Source of the DNA: Metallyticus violacea
Taxonomy: Eukaryota; Arthropoda; Insecta; Mantodea; Metallyticidae
DNA length: 64,000 bases
NCBI GenBank assembly: GCA_030762175.1
Contig: CM060831.1
Span: 96,274,001 to 96,338,000, forward strand
Reading direction: 5' to 3'
In this document: positions 11,018 to 22,920 of the stretch, in pieces
How positions within the stretch are numbered: the first letter of the stretch is position 1
How the letters are laid out: each line of letters opens with the position of its first letter
Program-made: the position numbers and the translations under genes
The notes under the pieces: generated by a model
Seen by the model: only the letters and a program-made list of their open reading frames with translations
What the model was told of the DNA's origin: nothing
Database searches by the model: none

Positions 11018-11097
11018 AGGCCATAAACGCTTGCATATTTCTTACTTTTCCGTCATAAACACCAGGGACCAAGAAAAGTAAACATGAGACGAAATTA

Positions 11098-11290
11098 TGT
11101 TTTGGAAAAGAAATATTTTGCGAAGGGAAGCGTTCCTAGCCTAAGTTTAAGGTACCTCTCCAGCTTTCGTGAGGATTGGAGAAACGCTGAAAAAAGATAT
11201 CTGTCTGGGAGGACGATCCTGGCGGAAATCGAACCCCAAAATCCCGTGATTCAATGTCTTAGTGACCTCGGTCACTTCTGTTAGGAATTT
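11098..11290 (-). mobile_element. SINE-II copy 2, highly diverged
   Basis: 'cctaagtttaaggtacctct', 'gaggattggagaaa', 'gggaggacgatcctggcgg' and 'aatcgaacccc' follow the SINE-II order but carry many substitutions. It may be the oldest SINE-II copy in the window. Confidence 0.65.
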
Positions 11291-12342
11291 AACGCCATGA
11301 ACATAGCCCCAGGCTACCTTCTTCATCTCTAAGGGAATTTGTAAGAAAGAAATACTTACAAATACAATTATTATTTATGTAAATTTCTTTGCATTAAGTT
11401 AATACTTGTAATTCTTGAACGCATTATCATCCAATATGTGTTGAAACACAATTTATTTTCAAGAAAACAATAATTTGTTAAATGAACATAAGCGTGCCAC
11501 GTCTAACAATATGCAAATGGAAATTGAACATCCAGAAGACAATCTGTTGCTATAAAAAGGCATTCTGCAGCCCAAGCAATCAGCTGTTCTTGCCGTATTT
11601 TCGTCGATAAAGTTCAAAGCAAACAGTACAAAATAGTTTCTTTCTAATTGCCTCAGGAAGAAGCATAGATTACCCATCTAATTAACAAGTTAATATGCTT
11701 TTAGCAGCGGTTTCAAGGCTCTATTTGTTAAACTCATTATTAAACCGAAGCGCCGCCAAGAACTGCAAACATTAAGCACAACAGTTTGTCTATAGCAGTT
11801 ATGAACCAGTGAGAATCTGACGGCGATCGAGGTTGATGCTGAAATGCTTTATTTGGTTCGTTGCAGTTATGTGATTAATAGTTGAGGGAAAAAAATAATA
11901 ACGACAGAGAGTTAATTCTTCTATTTTTTATTAAGTTATCATCATATGTGACCATAAGGCTTAGCAATGAAAAAAAACATGTTTCGATTACTTTGCAAGT
12001 GAGGTTAAGAAAAGACACATGCACTCATTTATAACTAGTGCCAAAATGGCTTATGGGATTTGTAGCTACTCCCCACACTATAAAATCATCTATGCCCAGA
12101 AGTTTGAGGGCAGTTATACATGCTGAGATCTCATACACAAGATATCAATTTGTGTTTATTTCTATGTGTGTTCAACTTTAGAATATCTGCTCATGTATTT
12201 ATTTAGTTATTTGCAAAGAATACGTTAGTTTGTGTGCATGGGTAATGCCATAAAACTCCAGTGATCGTTAGTGATTTTAAGGCAACATCAATGTCTACAT
12301 ATAAACTTAAAAATAAAAAAATAAAACAAAAAATTGTGAGAA
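11291..12342. other. Intergenic, nothing recognised
   Basis: About 1 kb of AT-rich DNA without a supported gene or repeat. Confidence 0.5.
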
Positions 12343-12385
12343 AAGCAATGCCTTCTAAACCACTCAGCCACAGCTACTCTACCCT
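12343..12385 (-). repeat. tRNA-Ser/Leu-like 5' half fragment
   Basis: On the minus strand 'gtagctgtggctgagtggtt' resembles the 5' half and A box of a class II tRNA (GTGGCCGAGTGGTT). There is no matching 3' half, so it is a tRNA-derived fragment or SINE remnant, not a working tRNA. Confidence 0.35.
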
Positions 12386-12470
12386 AATGTACTCTTTCCA
12401 AAATGCTTATGAACAATTTATTGCTACCATCTTTTGAGTTTGCACGGACGTATTGAACGGCCCTAATATA

Positions 12471-13707
12471 CGAGGGTAGGTCCATAAGTTTCCGGCCTAA
12501 TCATTTTCAAAAAAAAAAAAATCCACTTTTCACTATAGTTACCCTTAATTGCAATGCATTTTAAAATTAACATTTCAAATAGTTGGTTTTGTCTTGTCTT
12601 CAAAATGGACATAAACAGCATCCATCACCTCTTTGTCACACTTAAATTTTTTTCCTCGAAGGTCTTCTTGACTTTTGAGAAGAGAATATAGTTCCTGGGT
12701 GCTAGGTCTGGGCTGTAGGGTGGATGGTCGATCTCCTTGAAGCCACATTTCTTTCACAGCTTCCTTTGCAACAAGAGCTGTGTGCACAGACGCATTGTTG
12801 TGAAGAAGGCGCACACCACCACGCACACCACGTGGATGGAAGTACGTAATCTGTGCAGTAAGCCAGTACTTCCCATTTACTGTGGTGTTCCTCTCCTTGA
12901 AGTCAATGAAGAGTATTCCTTCACAGTCTCAAAAAATTGTGACCATGATCTTCTTGGCTGACTGAGTTACCTTGGACTTTAGAGGCGGTGCTTTACCAGG
13001 CATACGCTATTCCATTGCTTCTCTTTTGGACAAGGGATCATAATAGAGAACCATCTCCTGTAGTAGGTTTCATCTCCTGTAACAATGGTTTGCAGACCTT
13101 CTCTCTCTCCTTGCCACGACAGAGCTCCAAAAATGTCTGGCAACAGATGACTCGTTGCTGTTTTCGGACTGAGGAAAGAAGTCTAGGCACTAACCTTGTT
13201 CTTGTTTAAATATTCATAAATAATTCGAAGGATTGTTACTTTAGAAAGGCCCAACCTTGCTGCTATTTCTGTAACTTTGAGCCGCCGGTCTTCCATAATT
13301 TCTCCTTCCACAAGAGCGAGCGATGTTTTCAGGAGTGAGCACCTCCAAGGGCCGACCTGCATTCTCTTCGTCTTCAATGCTTTCTCGACCCATTAGAAAA
13401 AGTTTGGCCCATTCTTTTACGGTAGAATATGAGGGGGATGCTTCCCCATATACACCGTCCAATCGCTGTTTAATTTGATTTGGAGTAGGTCTTTCTTTTG
13501 TGAAGAACTTCATAACATCTCGATACTCTATTATGAAAATGTCACAATCTTCTACACATAGCAACTATTATGCAACTATATCGAACTAAACACAACGGAG
13601 CGGAAGTTACAACTGCAATTATTTACTTAACAGATAAGGTATTACACCAGATAAAGCTTTTGTGAAGGCGATAATCCAGAGACCAGAAACTTGTGGACCT
13701 ACCCTCG
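12471..13707 (-). mobile_element. mariner family A, copy 1
   Basis: TIRs 'cgagggtaggtccataagtt' at 12471 and the inverted form ending at 13707, with TA on each side (12469-70, 13708-09). The 1,237 bp size is close to that usual for mariners. Minus-strand frames supply the HTH region (13241..13564, with TPNQIKQRLDGVYGEASPSY), the second HTH (13183..13377) and the DNAS/LVAKEAVKEMW to CDKEVMDAV part (12575..12826). Frameshifts and missing catalytic sequence make it inactive. Confidence 0.9.
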
Positions 13708-14253
13708 TACAAAAGAATTGATGAAAAATCACTTCCTTTGTCCGGTCGTTAGTTTACAATAAGCGGAGGGGGTGGGGATTCTTGTTAAAGACAATTTGAG
13801 TACTGTCATCAATGCCTTAATAGCTTCGTCAAATTCATTGGAATACTATAGCAAAAGAGAATATCGCATAAGTTTTTCCTCTAACATCTTCACGGGGTTT
13901 GTCCAATCCAAAAACGGTATCAGATTCCGTTGACCTCTCTTCTCTTCTCCAGTTGTTTAATAACGAATGTGATCTATACTGAAGTGCCATAAGGAAAGCC
14001 ACGCTATTCTTCATGGAAAAAAAATCTTCTAGAGGTTACAATATATCTGGATCGTAATGAAATGAACAATTTTACATTTAAATAAAGCCTTTTTGAAAAA
14101 ATAGAAATATCGTATTTATCAACTTATTAAAATAAATAGATATATCACCTCATAACAGAACACCGTGTTCATTTCATTAGTTTCTGAAATAAAGATGAAC
14201 AAACCTACATATTAAGATGTTATTAAAAAGGACCACGACTTAATAAGCTAAAT

Positions 14254-14288
<35 letters not shown>

Positions 14289-14794
14289 TTCCCAACTTGT
14301 AGTTCAGTCAGGGTCATCTTGTAGGAAATTTTTTCTTCAGGCTGCCATAGTTTCTTTGTCTATCAATTCAGTTGCGCACTGGACTTTGTTTTCTCAAGGT
14401 AAGTCCAAGAGCTGCAGATGTATGGGCGCATCAATGCTAAGACCTGTTTACAGCACTTTTAAAATAAATTATGCTTTGCCCCTCAAAACTGATGTCCAAT
14501 GGCTTTAATAGATAGATTAGGGAAAACATTATGTTGAGATATAAAATTCGTAGGGAAGGAAAAACGATAAAAATTAAAATAAAATAATAGTTTTGTACCA
14601 TTTTGGCAGATGTTAGTGCAGCAAATTTAGATTTTGTGTACATGACATTATCTTAAGTAGTATAATGATTAATGAACATTTGCAAGTTCACCATAAAGTC
14701 ATTATATGCTATACTAAGTTTGTGTAATAAAATATTAACTTTGAGACAAAATCTTCGTTATTTAAGTTACTTAATAGCTGTTTGTTTTGATGTA
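13708..14794. other. Intergenic with (CA)n microsatellite
   Basis: A (CA)n run at about 14257..14285. No other feature is supported. Confidence 0.6.
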
Positions 14795-15064
14795 TTTAAG
14801 GACGTTCTTTAACATCTCAGGTCATCAAGCGTCCCATTCTATTCAGGGCGTGAAACGGCCGACAAATTTTGCTCAGAGGCCTCTCTTTCAGGCTTGAGGT
14901 TCTTTTTCGTGCCGTAAATGTACGACACGGGACTCACGGCTTTACTTCCCTTCCATACTTAGGATTTTTACACCCGAAAAAATCCATCGACCCTTGCCGG
15001 GGTTGAACCCGCGATTTTGGATTTAGGAGGTATTTATGGTTATCACTACACCACCAGGACGGAC
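14795..15064 (-). mobile_element. SINE-I copy 3
   Basis: Minus-strand SINE-I with all body landmarks and the head at 14995..15064. The 'cttccgaaggaagcc' hairpin segment is partly deleted (near 14951) and the B box is mutated. Confidence 0.9.
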
Positions 15065-16054
15065 TCTTTATGACCGTGGCAGCTAATTAACTGAAAGAAT
15101 GCTCACTAGATGGTCCTTTAACTCAAATTGCTTTCAGAATATGACGATTTAAATATGTGCGTAATTGAGAATGTTTTTTCACATTTGAATAGGCACAGTA
15201 AAAATATTTTAAGAAGATATTCTCGAATGAATTACGCGTTATTTAAATAAACAAAAATCAAGAAGTCTTTTGAAATAATTAAAAAAAATTTTTTTTACGT
15301 TTGGATTATTATAGGTGCCACTTTAAAACAAATTTGGGTTTGAATGTAGAGGTTGTAATTCTGCAAGTAAGTTTTTTAGATGCTAGACCCACAGGATTAG
15401 TCTATGCTTGAAATGTCGGTTAGAATTCGTTGTGAATTGTTTGCTTAGAGTTCTTTAGTGCAACGATTGCTGCCATAGAATCTAAGAGATATCGTCATGA
15501 AGAATAATTTTTATGCTATAAAGTTTACAAGTTTAAAGTGTCCGTAGATAGGATTTTTTCATCATTTACATACAGAGTCTTTATGTGCTATCGCTAAATG
15601 TAAAGCTCTAAGTGGGGAACTCGTATGTTCGGCTACCATTGGATTAGATTGGCAGGAAGAGGAGAATTTCATGCACAGATGTAAAAGGAGGGAATTTGGT
15701 ATATTATTGGATCTCTTGGAGGAAGGAGTGAGTAGAGGGGATACGAAGGGCGACCAGGACGAAAAGGGGCGCTCCCTTCAGAACATAAGCCTCACCGCTA
15801 AGCAAATTCCACCATTGCATGCTGCACACCACCAACCCGCGCCCCTGCAACCAGAACTGTGAAATTAAATCACATGAAATGGGAGAGTGGAAAATTCGTG
15901 GAAAGTAATTACCATCCGGTATTCGCCTCATTTACCAAGGAAAAGAAGGAATGACTGACCACCTCAGGCAATTGTAATGCGCGACCTCCCGAACGTGAGG
16001 CCGAAGCGGTTTCGATTAACATTACTGTAACGTCTAAAGAATACAGCCATTCCT
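15065..16054. other. Intergenic, nothing recognised
   Basis: Contains a 63-residue frame at 15671..15862 and locally higher GC (15640-16010). No family is recognised. Confidence 0.5.
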
Positions 16055-16953
16055 ACCTGTAATAAATAAACCGGCCTAACCATTTTCTATATGATAAAGA
16101 CAAAAACTGTATTTCAATACACTTCTCACATCTTTAAATTAACATTTCAAACCCCGCTCCCCGAAATAGTCATAAGTCTTGTCTGCAAAATGGGCATAAA
16201 CAGCATCCATCACTTCTTCGTCACACTTAAATTTCCTTCCTCGAAAGTCCTTCATGAGTTTTGAGAAATAGTCATTGGGAGCTAAATCTGGGCAATAGGG
16301 TGGATGATCTCCTTGATGCCACATTTCTTCACAGCTTCCTTTGCAACAAGAGCTGCGAGAACAGGCGCCTTGTCTCTTGTTGCCACGGCAGAGCTCCAAA
16401 AGTGCCTGACAACAGATGACTCGTTGCTGCTTTTGGACTGAGGAAAGAAGTCTAGGCACCCATCTTGCATTGATCTTATTCACGCTTAAATGTTCATGAA
16501 TAATTCGAAGGACTGTTGTTTTAGAAAGGCCCAAACATTTTGCTATTTCTGTAATTTTGAGCCGCCGGTCTTCCATAATTTCTTCTTCCACAAGAGCGAT
16601 GTTTTCAGCAGTGAGCACCTCCAAGGGCCGACCTGCACGCTATTCGTCTTCAATACGTTTTCCACTCATTCGAAAAAGTTTGTCCCATTGTTTTACGATA
16701 AAATATGAGGGGTAATTCCCCATATTCACCGTCCAATCGCGGTTTAATTTTATTTGGAGTAAGTTCTTCTTTTGTGAAGAACTTAATAACAGCTGGAAAC
16801 ATTTGCATGTGCATGTGCATTTTGAACATCTCACAATCACAGCGGAGCAGAAGTTACAGCTGCAATTATTTACTTAACTAAGGTATGGCACTAGATAAGG
16901 GTTTTATGTAGGTGATAATCCTTACCGGCGAGGCCCGGAACTTATGAATAAGG
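16055..16953 (-). mobile_element. mariner family A, copy 2, internally deleted
   Basis: Minus-strand relative of copy 1 with eroded ends ('aaaccggcctaacc' left, 'ggcgaggcccggaacttatg' right). The frame at 16139..16624 (161 residues) joins the second HTH and 'ARWVPRLLSSVQKQQRV' directly to the C-terminal 'CPDLAPNDYF...RKFKCDEEVMDAV'. The central catalytic block between GNKR and the alanine-rich helix is lost. The first HTH is in another frame upstream. Confidence 0.85.
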
Positions 16954-18192
16954 CGAAAAATTACAACTTGGTATCTGCAGCAGTGCTGCAGATAATTTTG
17001 TGATTAAACCTGAGTGGGGCTCCATAAACACCAAAAGCTCTCGGGGCAACATTTCTGAAGTTGGTGAATTGTTGAAAAACTTTATCATCCCTGGGTATGG
17101 AATTTTACAGATTTTATATGGAAGCTTATGCAAACGAAAGGAAAAGAAGAACTTCAGAGGCAAAGTGGAAGTTGGCCACGTGATCCCGCAACCTTAATCT
17201 TTGTCGCATAAACAAGCAGTTTTGTGTGTGAGATAGCCGTTTCATATTTTATGACATGCTTGCTGGCTCTCGGCCAGGAGGACGGGTTTTCGATTTCTGG
17301 CGTTAGCATATCGTTGTACCCACATGTACTGCAGGTGACCTGCGCCTTACAGCATTTACTTGCTAACGTAAAGTCTTTTCCCAGTTTAAGAACATCAAAA
17401 CATACCGTCACAGCTTAATGACATCTCTATTCATTACAAAGTAAACCCGAAAATACTTGAGGTGTTAATGGGATATGACTAAAAGTGCTGAAATTCTTTC
17501 GGAAATGCATCTGTGAATCTTAAGACGTATTGGCAACATATATATCCTAATTCTGATTATTTTAACAAAATAGACTTGCAACAGTAGGTAAATAATTTTG
17601 TTTTCTTAGAAAAATTATTGAACAGCCGTGTTTGAATGTCACCTTGTTCTTCATTTTGTGTTCAAAGCTCATTTGGTTGTCTTTTAGGTAGCCAATACAT
17701 TTAGCTAAAGAACTGAATAACGTCTAGCGTATGCCTTAAAACATAATATTGTGAGTAGTTTTTCAGTACAAAGTCTAAACTTTTGAAGTTTGTTTCATGC
17801 GTATAGAAATGCTATAAAGGTAACTACCACGAACATTGCAAGAAGTTTCACAACACGGCTTGTGCCTAAACTGAATGAGCTCACACCCAACTTTACAGAA
17901 GTCTGCTCATGCGGAACGAGTTGGTTCAGCAATCAAGTCCGAAATTTGACTTGGGTTTTTCGTGTGTGCGCGCGCGCGCGCGCGTATGTGTGTGTGTTTT
18001 TTTTTTTTTTTTTTTTTTTTTTCCCTGCCCTGGTAACTTAAGCCCATGTAGAGATGGATATTTCCTTTCCAGGTATTTTCCGCCCTTACATTTCATTTAG
18101 TATCACTACATATGTTTGGTAGCAGGATAAGAAGTGTTATTTGACGCGGATTGGTGGTGTGCAGCTAGCGGTGATGGACTTAGCGCACTGGA
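16954..18192. other. Intergenic with GC/GT and poly-T run
   Basis: A (CG)n/(TG)n run passes into about 26 T at 17968..18022. Frames of 65-85 residues at 17000..17418 are unrecognised. Confidence 0.6.
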
Positions 18193-18408
18193 AAGATTGC
18201 TACTGTGGTGGTCCTTCCGAGAGGCTGCGACTCATTGGAAAAGAGCTTAGTTGACGTCGGGGGATTCAATGTAGCCTGTATCCGAGCCTACTGCGCCAAC
18301 CCTTTGTGTCCCTTATCTGACCCCTTCCTCCTGGAGGTTCAGTAAACAGAGAACATTAGGTATGCAGCCTACCCTACCCTATATGTGATAAATGTTTCTT
18401 TAATTCCT

Positions 18409-18450
<42 letters not shown>

Positions 18451-18676
18451 GCACGTATGGAGGAATTAAAGAAACATTTATCACATATAGGGTAGGGTAG
18501 GCTGCATACCTAATGTTCTCTGTTTACTGAACCTCCAGGAGGAAGGGGTCAGATAAGGGACACAAAGGGTTGGCGCAGTAGGCTCGGATACAGGCTACAT
18601 TGAATCCCCCGACGTCAACTAAGCTCTTTTCCAATGAGTCGCAGCCTCTCGGAAGGACCACCACAGTAGCAATCTT
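18193..18676. repeat. 484-bp palindrome, 221-bp arms around AT spacer
   Basis: The left arm 18193..18413 and right arm 18456..18676 are reverse complements with no mismatch that I can find by eye. They are separated by a 42-bp spacer, mostly (AT)n, ending 'acacgcacg'. The arms hold no ORF and no recognised family. The right arm abuts MITE-like sequence from 18677. It could be a foldback element, a local inverted duplication seeded at the AT run, or a sequencing or assembly hairpin artefact. Confidence 0.9.
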
Positions 18677-19020
18677 ATATATATATGCTTTTAATTTAAC
18701 TTTATTATATATGCTTTTAATTTAACGCTTATTGATGGTTGCCTACACATAGCTCTGAATGGCAGCTATATTTTTGCATAAGGCGCGTATGCCACATAGT
18801 TTAAATCTTACGTTTATTTTTTTATTTTTTTTCCTCCCACACACTCATGTTGCTTGTTTCATCTGTTTCCATGCATAACGTTACCTTCCATAATCAATAT
18901 TTATTTTATCACCTTCACTTGTCTTCTTACCATAGAAGAACTTGTAGTTCGAAATGTAGCAAATACAAGTGAGACTTTCTCTTAGTGTTTTATCCTTTTC
19001 TGCTTTTATAATTATTGTAT
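18677..19020 (-). mobile_element. MITE M1, copy 1 (truncated)
   Basis: 'gcttttaatttaacgcttatt', 'atggcagctatatttt', 'taaatcttacg', 'catctgtttccatgca', 'cttgtcttcttaccatag' and 'agtgttttatccttttctgc' follow the same order as the reverse complement of copies at 37795..38400 and 62975..63275. The end next to the palindrome is missing. Confidence 0.7.
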
Positions 19021-19411
19021 CTCCAGAAGCACTGAACAAACAAGATATCTTTTCGTCCGCAAATTTAACGCTTGTGGGTGAAACACTGACTCCAGCCTAA
19101 ACTTCGTGATTACTACAAAAGCACAACTGAATTTAGTCATTGGGAAATATTTGCTGAATCTCTTTTCCCTCTTGTCAACAGGATCATAAAATGTCTTCAC
19201 AAGAGGGGTGGGAGCATCGATACAGAAGCAAAACACCTGAGGAAAGCACTGCCGAGCAAAACATTCACACAAAAGACAAATGAACTGCAGTAATACCATA
19301 ACCGTAGAGCGGCAGAGAGAGAATTATAAAATATAAGAACTCGGCTGACAGTAATTAATGTGCGTCAATACTTTACAATTTATACCATGTCACACGTAAA
19401 ATGATTTAATG
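19021..19411. other. Intergenic, nothing recognised
   Basis: A 95-residue minus frame (19012..19299) starts with a hydrophobic, Cys-rich stretch but resembles no family known to me. Confidence 0.5.
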
Positions 19412-20485
19412 GGCTAAATTTTACACCCTCCCGTTGATGCCAGTACGTTGATTCGTATTGAACAGGACTGGTAGGGGAGACCAGTAGTATAAATAACCAC
19501 ACGATGACATATAATATATATGGTTTATTATGCTCAACATCTGTCGCGTCCTCTGGTGTTTTGCGTACGATAAAATTTATCTACATCGAATATAAATTTA
19601 GCTGCCGTGACTTCCACGGATATGGACTGAGACTAAAAGCCACGTCTGAAATTGAATTTATCATGAATGCCTCAACATATATTTTGACGTGTATAGAACT
19701 AGAAATGCCTGGCGTCGCAGCGTGTCGACTTTAACAATGAGTGTCTCGCAGAGTGTAGCACTTGTAACGACTTATCGGAACTGCGTGCCCCAACTGAACA
19801 AACGCTTCCTTATATATATATGATTCAAATTAAATAATCATTGGCTACATTAAACCACAAGGTAACACACGCACGTTTCGCGCCTTGGTTTAAAAGTTTA
19901 AAATGTTCATTTGCTATTGACTGGTTTAAATTCATCAGCCAGCACGTGCCATTCGTTATAATTTGAAAGTTTAAAACTCTTACTGGCATTGCCTAGTTTA
20001 AATGAATGAATAGTGTTTAACGCCCATTTTTGCTACAGAGGCACCACAGGCGATGAACACTGGTGATACAGAATAGAAATGATATATTGGGAAAGGATTT
20101 ATTTTTAAGGAAGGAAACGTTCCAGGCCTAAGTTTAGGGTACCTCCCCGGCATTTGCCATTATGAGGACTGAGGAAAACCTGGAAAAAACCTCAGTCAGG
20201 GAGGACGGTCCTGGCGGGATTCGAACCCGAGACCTCCTGCTCACGAGTCCTCGATTTAACGACCTCGGCCACCCGTGGCGGTAGGCTAGTTTAAAGGCTA
20301 ACAGTACAACCGCCTGTCGGGTTCAAAGCCCTAACGAGTTTAAAAATCCTTGGATTTATGAACCCTCCAACGGCAGTCAGACTCGACCCTCGGCCTCCCT
20401 TTTGTTTTGAGTTTTATGCCTCTTTAGCTTTCCAAGCTGCCGTAACGGAAAGCACTAGAGACTTTCCCTTCTGACTACATACAAA
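19412..20485 (-). mobile_element. LTR copy 2, probably solo, split by SINE-II
   Basis: Reverse-complement counterpart of 7661..8427: 'gtcctctggtgttttgcgta', 'aggactggtaggggag', a TATA-like run at 19811-19820, 'gttaacagtac' and 'ctttccaagctgcc'. A SINE-II occupies 20003..20285. No primer-binding-site-like sequence follows its 3' side (below 19412) and no second LTR is seen, so it is probably a solo LTR. The outer limits are approximate. Confidence 0.6.
20003..20285 (-). mobile_element. SINE-II copy 3 with TSD, nested in LTR
   Basis: Full SINE-II on the minus strand: tail and 'gtttaacgccc' at the low end, 'ggcctaagtttagggtacct', 'gaggactgaggaaaacctgg', 'cctggcgggattcgaaccc' (B box, inverse) and 'cgacctcggccacccgtggc'. 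A 10-bp duplication 'ctagtttaaa' flanks it at 19993..20002 and 20286..20295, both inside LTR copy 2. Confidence 0.92.
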
Positions 20486-21993
20486 TTGCATATTAACGTT
20501 ATATCTCATGAAACTTACTAAAATGCTATGATTAGATTTCTACATACATACACTATATTTATATTTTCGTGGGGGTGGGCCATAAGTGCTGCTTCAGCTT
20601 TCAGATATACTACTACAACTCTGATCAATGTCATGTTTTATCTTTGTATTTATATTTATACTACTGTTGTACATAAAATGCTCAACATATTTCATTTTGT
20701 TTTCCATAAGGAACAAGTTTGGTTAGAAAAAATATTTTTGGCGTTTCGTTTCCATATAAATTATCGAACTTTTCAGAATTTTATAGAACTTGGGTTTATA
20801 ATCTTTAGACGTGAAGTTTATTTTTGACTTTTAACATTTTACAGTTTCAAATAACTGCATTATGATGTAGTAATATTTGATACTCTTGGCCACCCCTATG
20901 GTTTAGCTTTAGAGTTGAAATGTCTTGAAATCAGATGTTGGAAGAAGCACTGCAGATGTTGGCGATTAGCTCTAAAAATAATGTGATATGACATTTCCGA
21001 AGCTAAGCGGGTCCGGAAAATAATGCTCTCTTACTCGTCTAGCAAAGACAGGCAAAATGAAGAAAACTATATGTAAGCACACTAAACAAACTAGCCGCCC
21101 TAATCAAGCTAGCAAGGAGGGAGGTTTCTTTCTCCCATGTTTACTTTATATACACATTTATATGTAAATATTTCAATGAATATATATATACACCACGTTA
21201 GAGAAAGTAATAAATTCATGAGGTAGAATAGTTAACAATCTAGGGATGAACGCACGCCACTGAACTCGGCACGAATGTTTTGTTTAGCTAGCATGGCATA
21301 ATATCCACGGTGACGCATGACGTTTTGCTAGCGTGCACGAAAACAATGGAAACAAAACTGTTTCACTTTTAAAGGTTTCAGATCTAAGGTCATTAACTAC
21401 TTTGGCTTGTGCGCAACATGTTGGCACACGATAAAGTGTTTGGTCTTGTGCTGATAAACATTCAGCAATAATATGAATGTAACGTTCCACAATTTTTTAA
21501 AATAAATACCCCAAAGCAAGAATTTTGTGATTTATACAAGCTTATTGTATGCAAAAAGAGGAACAAGCAAGCATACCCAAAGCATATAATTTTGGTTAGT
21601 AAATGCACATTGCATATCTCCTACTTTGCATAAAGAAAACATGCTTTTGAGTTTATATTTTCTCCCTGTCTCTTTTTAGTGTTTGTTTCCGTAATCCCCT
21701 CTAGGCACCAGTTTGTTTCCTCTCGAGCAATTGATTTCAGAGAAATCGATTGTTTCCGTTTTATCCTTGGCATTCCAGAATGGTAGAGAATTCATCATAT
21801 TGTGAAAGTTTCGTGAAGACTTTATTTCCATGATCTCTTTCAAGGAGTTTTCATTGGCTTCTGCATATCCTCCACTCTTTCAAGGTAATTTTTTACTTTC
21901 TTTTTTTAATGTGATTGTTGTTGTACAGCGAAACTTAAGTTTTATTTATATTTTGCTTCTGGTAGGTCTCGAGATTGCACCTTATCTTAAATA
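20486..21993. other. Intergenic, nothing recognised
   Basis: About 1.5 kb with frames of up to 99 residues (20528..20827) and no recognisable motif. Confidence 0.5.
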
Positions 21994-22283
21994 CCAGGGT
22001 AGGTCCATAAGTTTCCGGCCTCGCCGAAGAGAATTATCGCCTTCACAAAATCCTTATCTGGTGTCATACCTTATCTGATAAGTAAATAATTGCAGCTGTA
22101 ACTTCCACTCCGTTGTGTTCAGTTGTTCAGACATAGTTACGTAAAAAAGGCTATGTGTAGAAGATTTTGACATGTTCAAAATGGAGTTTCGAGCTGTTAT
22201 TAAGATCTTGACAAAAGAAGGACGTACTCCAAATGAAATTAAACAGCGATTGGACGGTGTATATGGGGAAGCACCCCCCTCGT
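21994..22283 (+). mobile_element. mariner family A, copy 3, 5' fragment
   Basis: TA at 21992-93, then 'cagggtaggtccataagttt', the 5' UTR and the first part of the transposase ('PNEIKQRLDGVYGEAPP' from about 22230). It breaks off at 22283, where a unit of the 10-kb tandem repeat begins in inverse orientation. Confidence 0.85.
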
Positions 22284-22395
22284 TTAAAAAAAAATTCTCT
22301 TTAGGTTAATCCCAATGGTTCAATTTTACTGGTTAACGAATTCGACGAATCTTTTGACAATTGATGGTTATATGCCGAGTTTCATTTGAGAAATA
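22284..22395 (-). repeat. Single inverted unit of the 10-kb tandem repeat
   Basis: On the minus strand 'gaaactcggcatataac', 'gattcgtcgaattcgttaac' and 'attgaaccattgggattaac' match one unit of the array at 10048..10625. This shows that the sequence is dispersed, not only tandem. Confidence 0.7.
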
Positions 22396-22589
22396 AATTG
22401 CAACCGAAGAATGATATTTCATAATTTTATTGTTATAAACTTGATAATATATAGTGTAACGTATATTTTTGTGCGTTAACACACACACAATTTCTTTGTC
22501 TTTGTCGGCAGGATCCATGGAGATTTGAAAAGATTATTCAAAACGATATCCATGGATATAACCACATTTTACTTACATTTCTTCGGAAT

Positions 22590-22591
22590 TC

Positions 22592-22650
<59 letters not shown>
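22590..22650. repeat. Poly-A to (AAT)n tract
   Basis: About 30 A followed by (AAT)n. It could be the tail of an unrecognised retroelement upstream (22396-22594), but no body is identified. Confidence 0.7.
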
Positions 22651-22652
<2 letters not shown>

Positions 22653-22691
22653 TATATATTTTACGGGTACAACTGCTATAGCTTAATTCTT

Positions 22692-22920
22692 TAGTCCTGG
22701 TGGTCTAGTGATAAATACGTCCTCGTAAACACAAGATCGCGGGTTCAATCCCGGCCAGGGTCGGTGGATTTTTTCGGGTATAAAAGAGAAGAGAAGTAAA
22801 GTCGTGGGTCCCGTGTTGCACGAAAAATAACGACAAGCCTGAAAGAAGAGGCCTCTGAGCAAAATTTATTAGCCGTTTCACGCCCTGAATTGAATGAGCG
22901 TCCGTAAATAAAACTAATCA
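22692..22920 (+). mobile_element. SINE-I copy 4, with internal deletions
   Basis: The head 'tcctggtggtctagtgataa' and B-box region 'gcgggttcaatcccggcc' are recognisable. The body lacks the 'cttccttcggaagg' hairpin and the 'ctgatgacctgagatg' segment. It ends 'taaataaaactaatca'. Confidence 0.88.
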
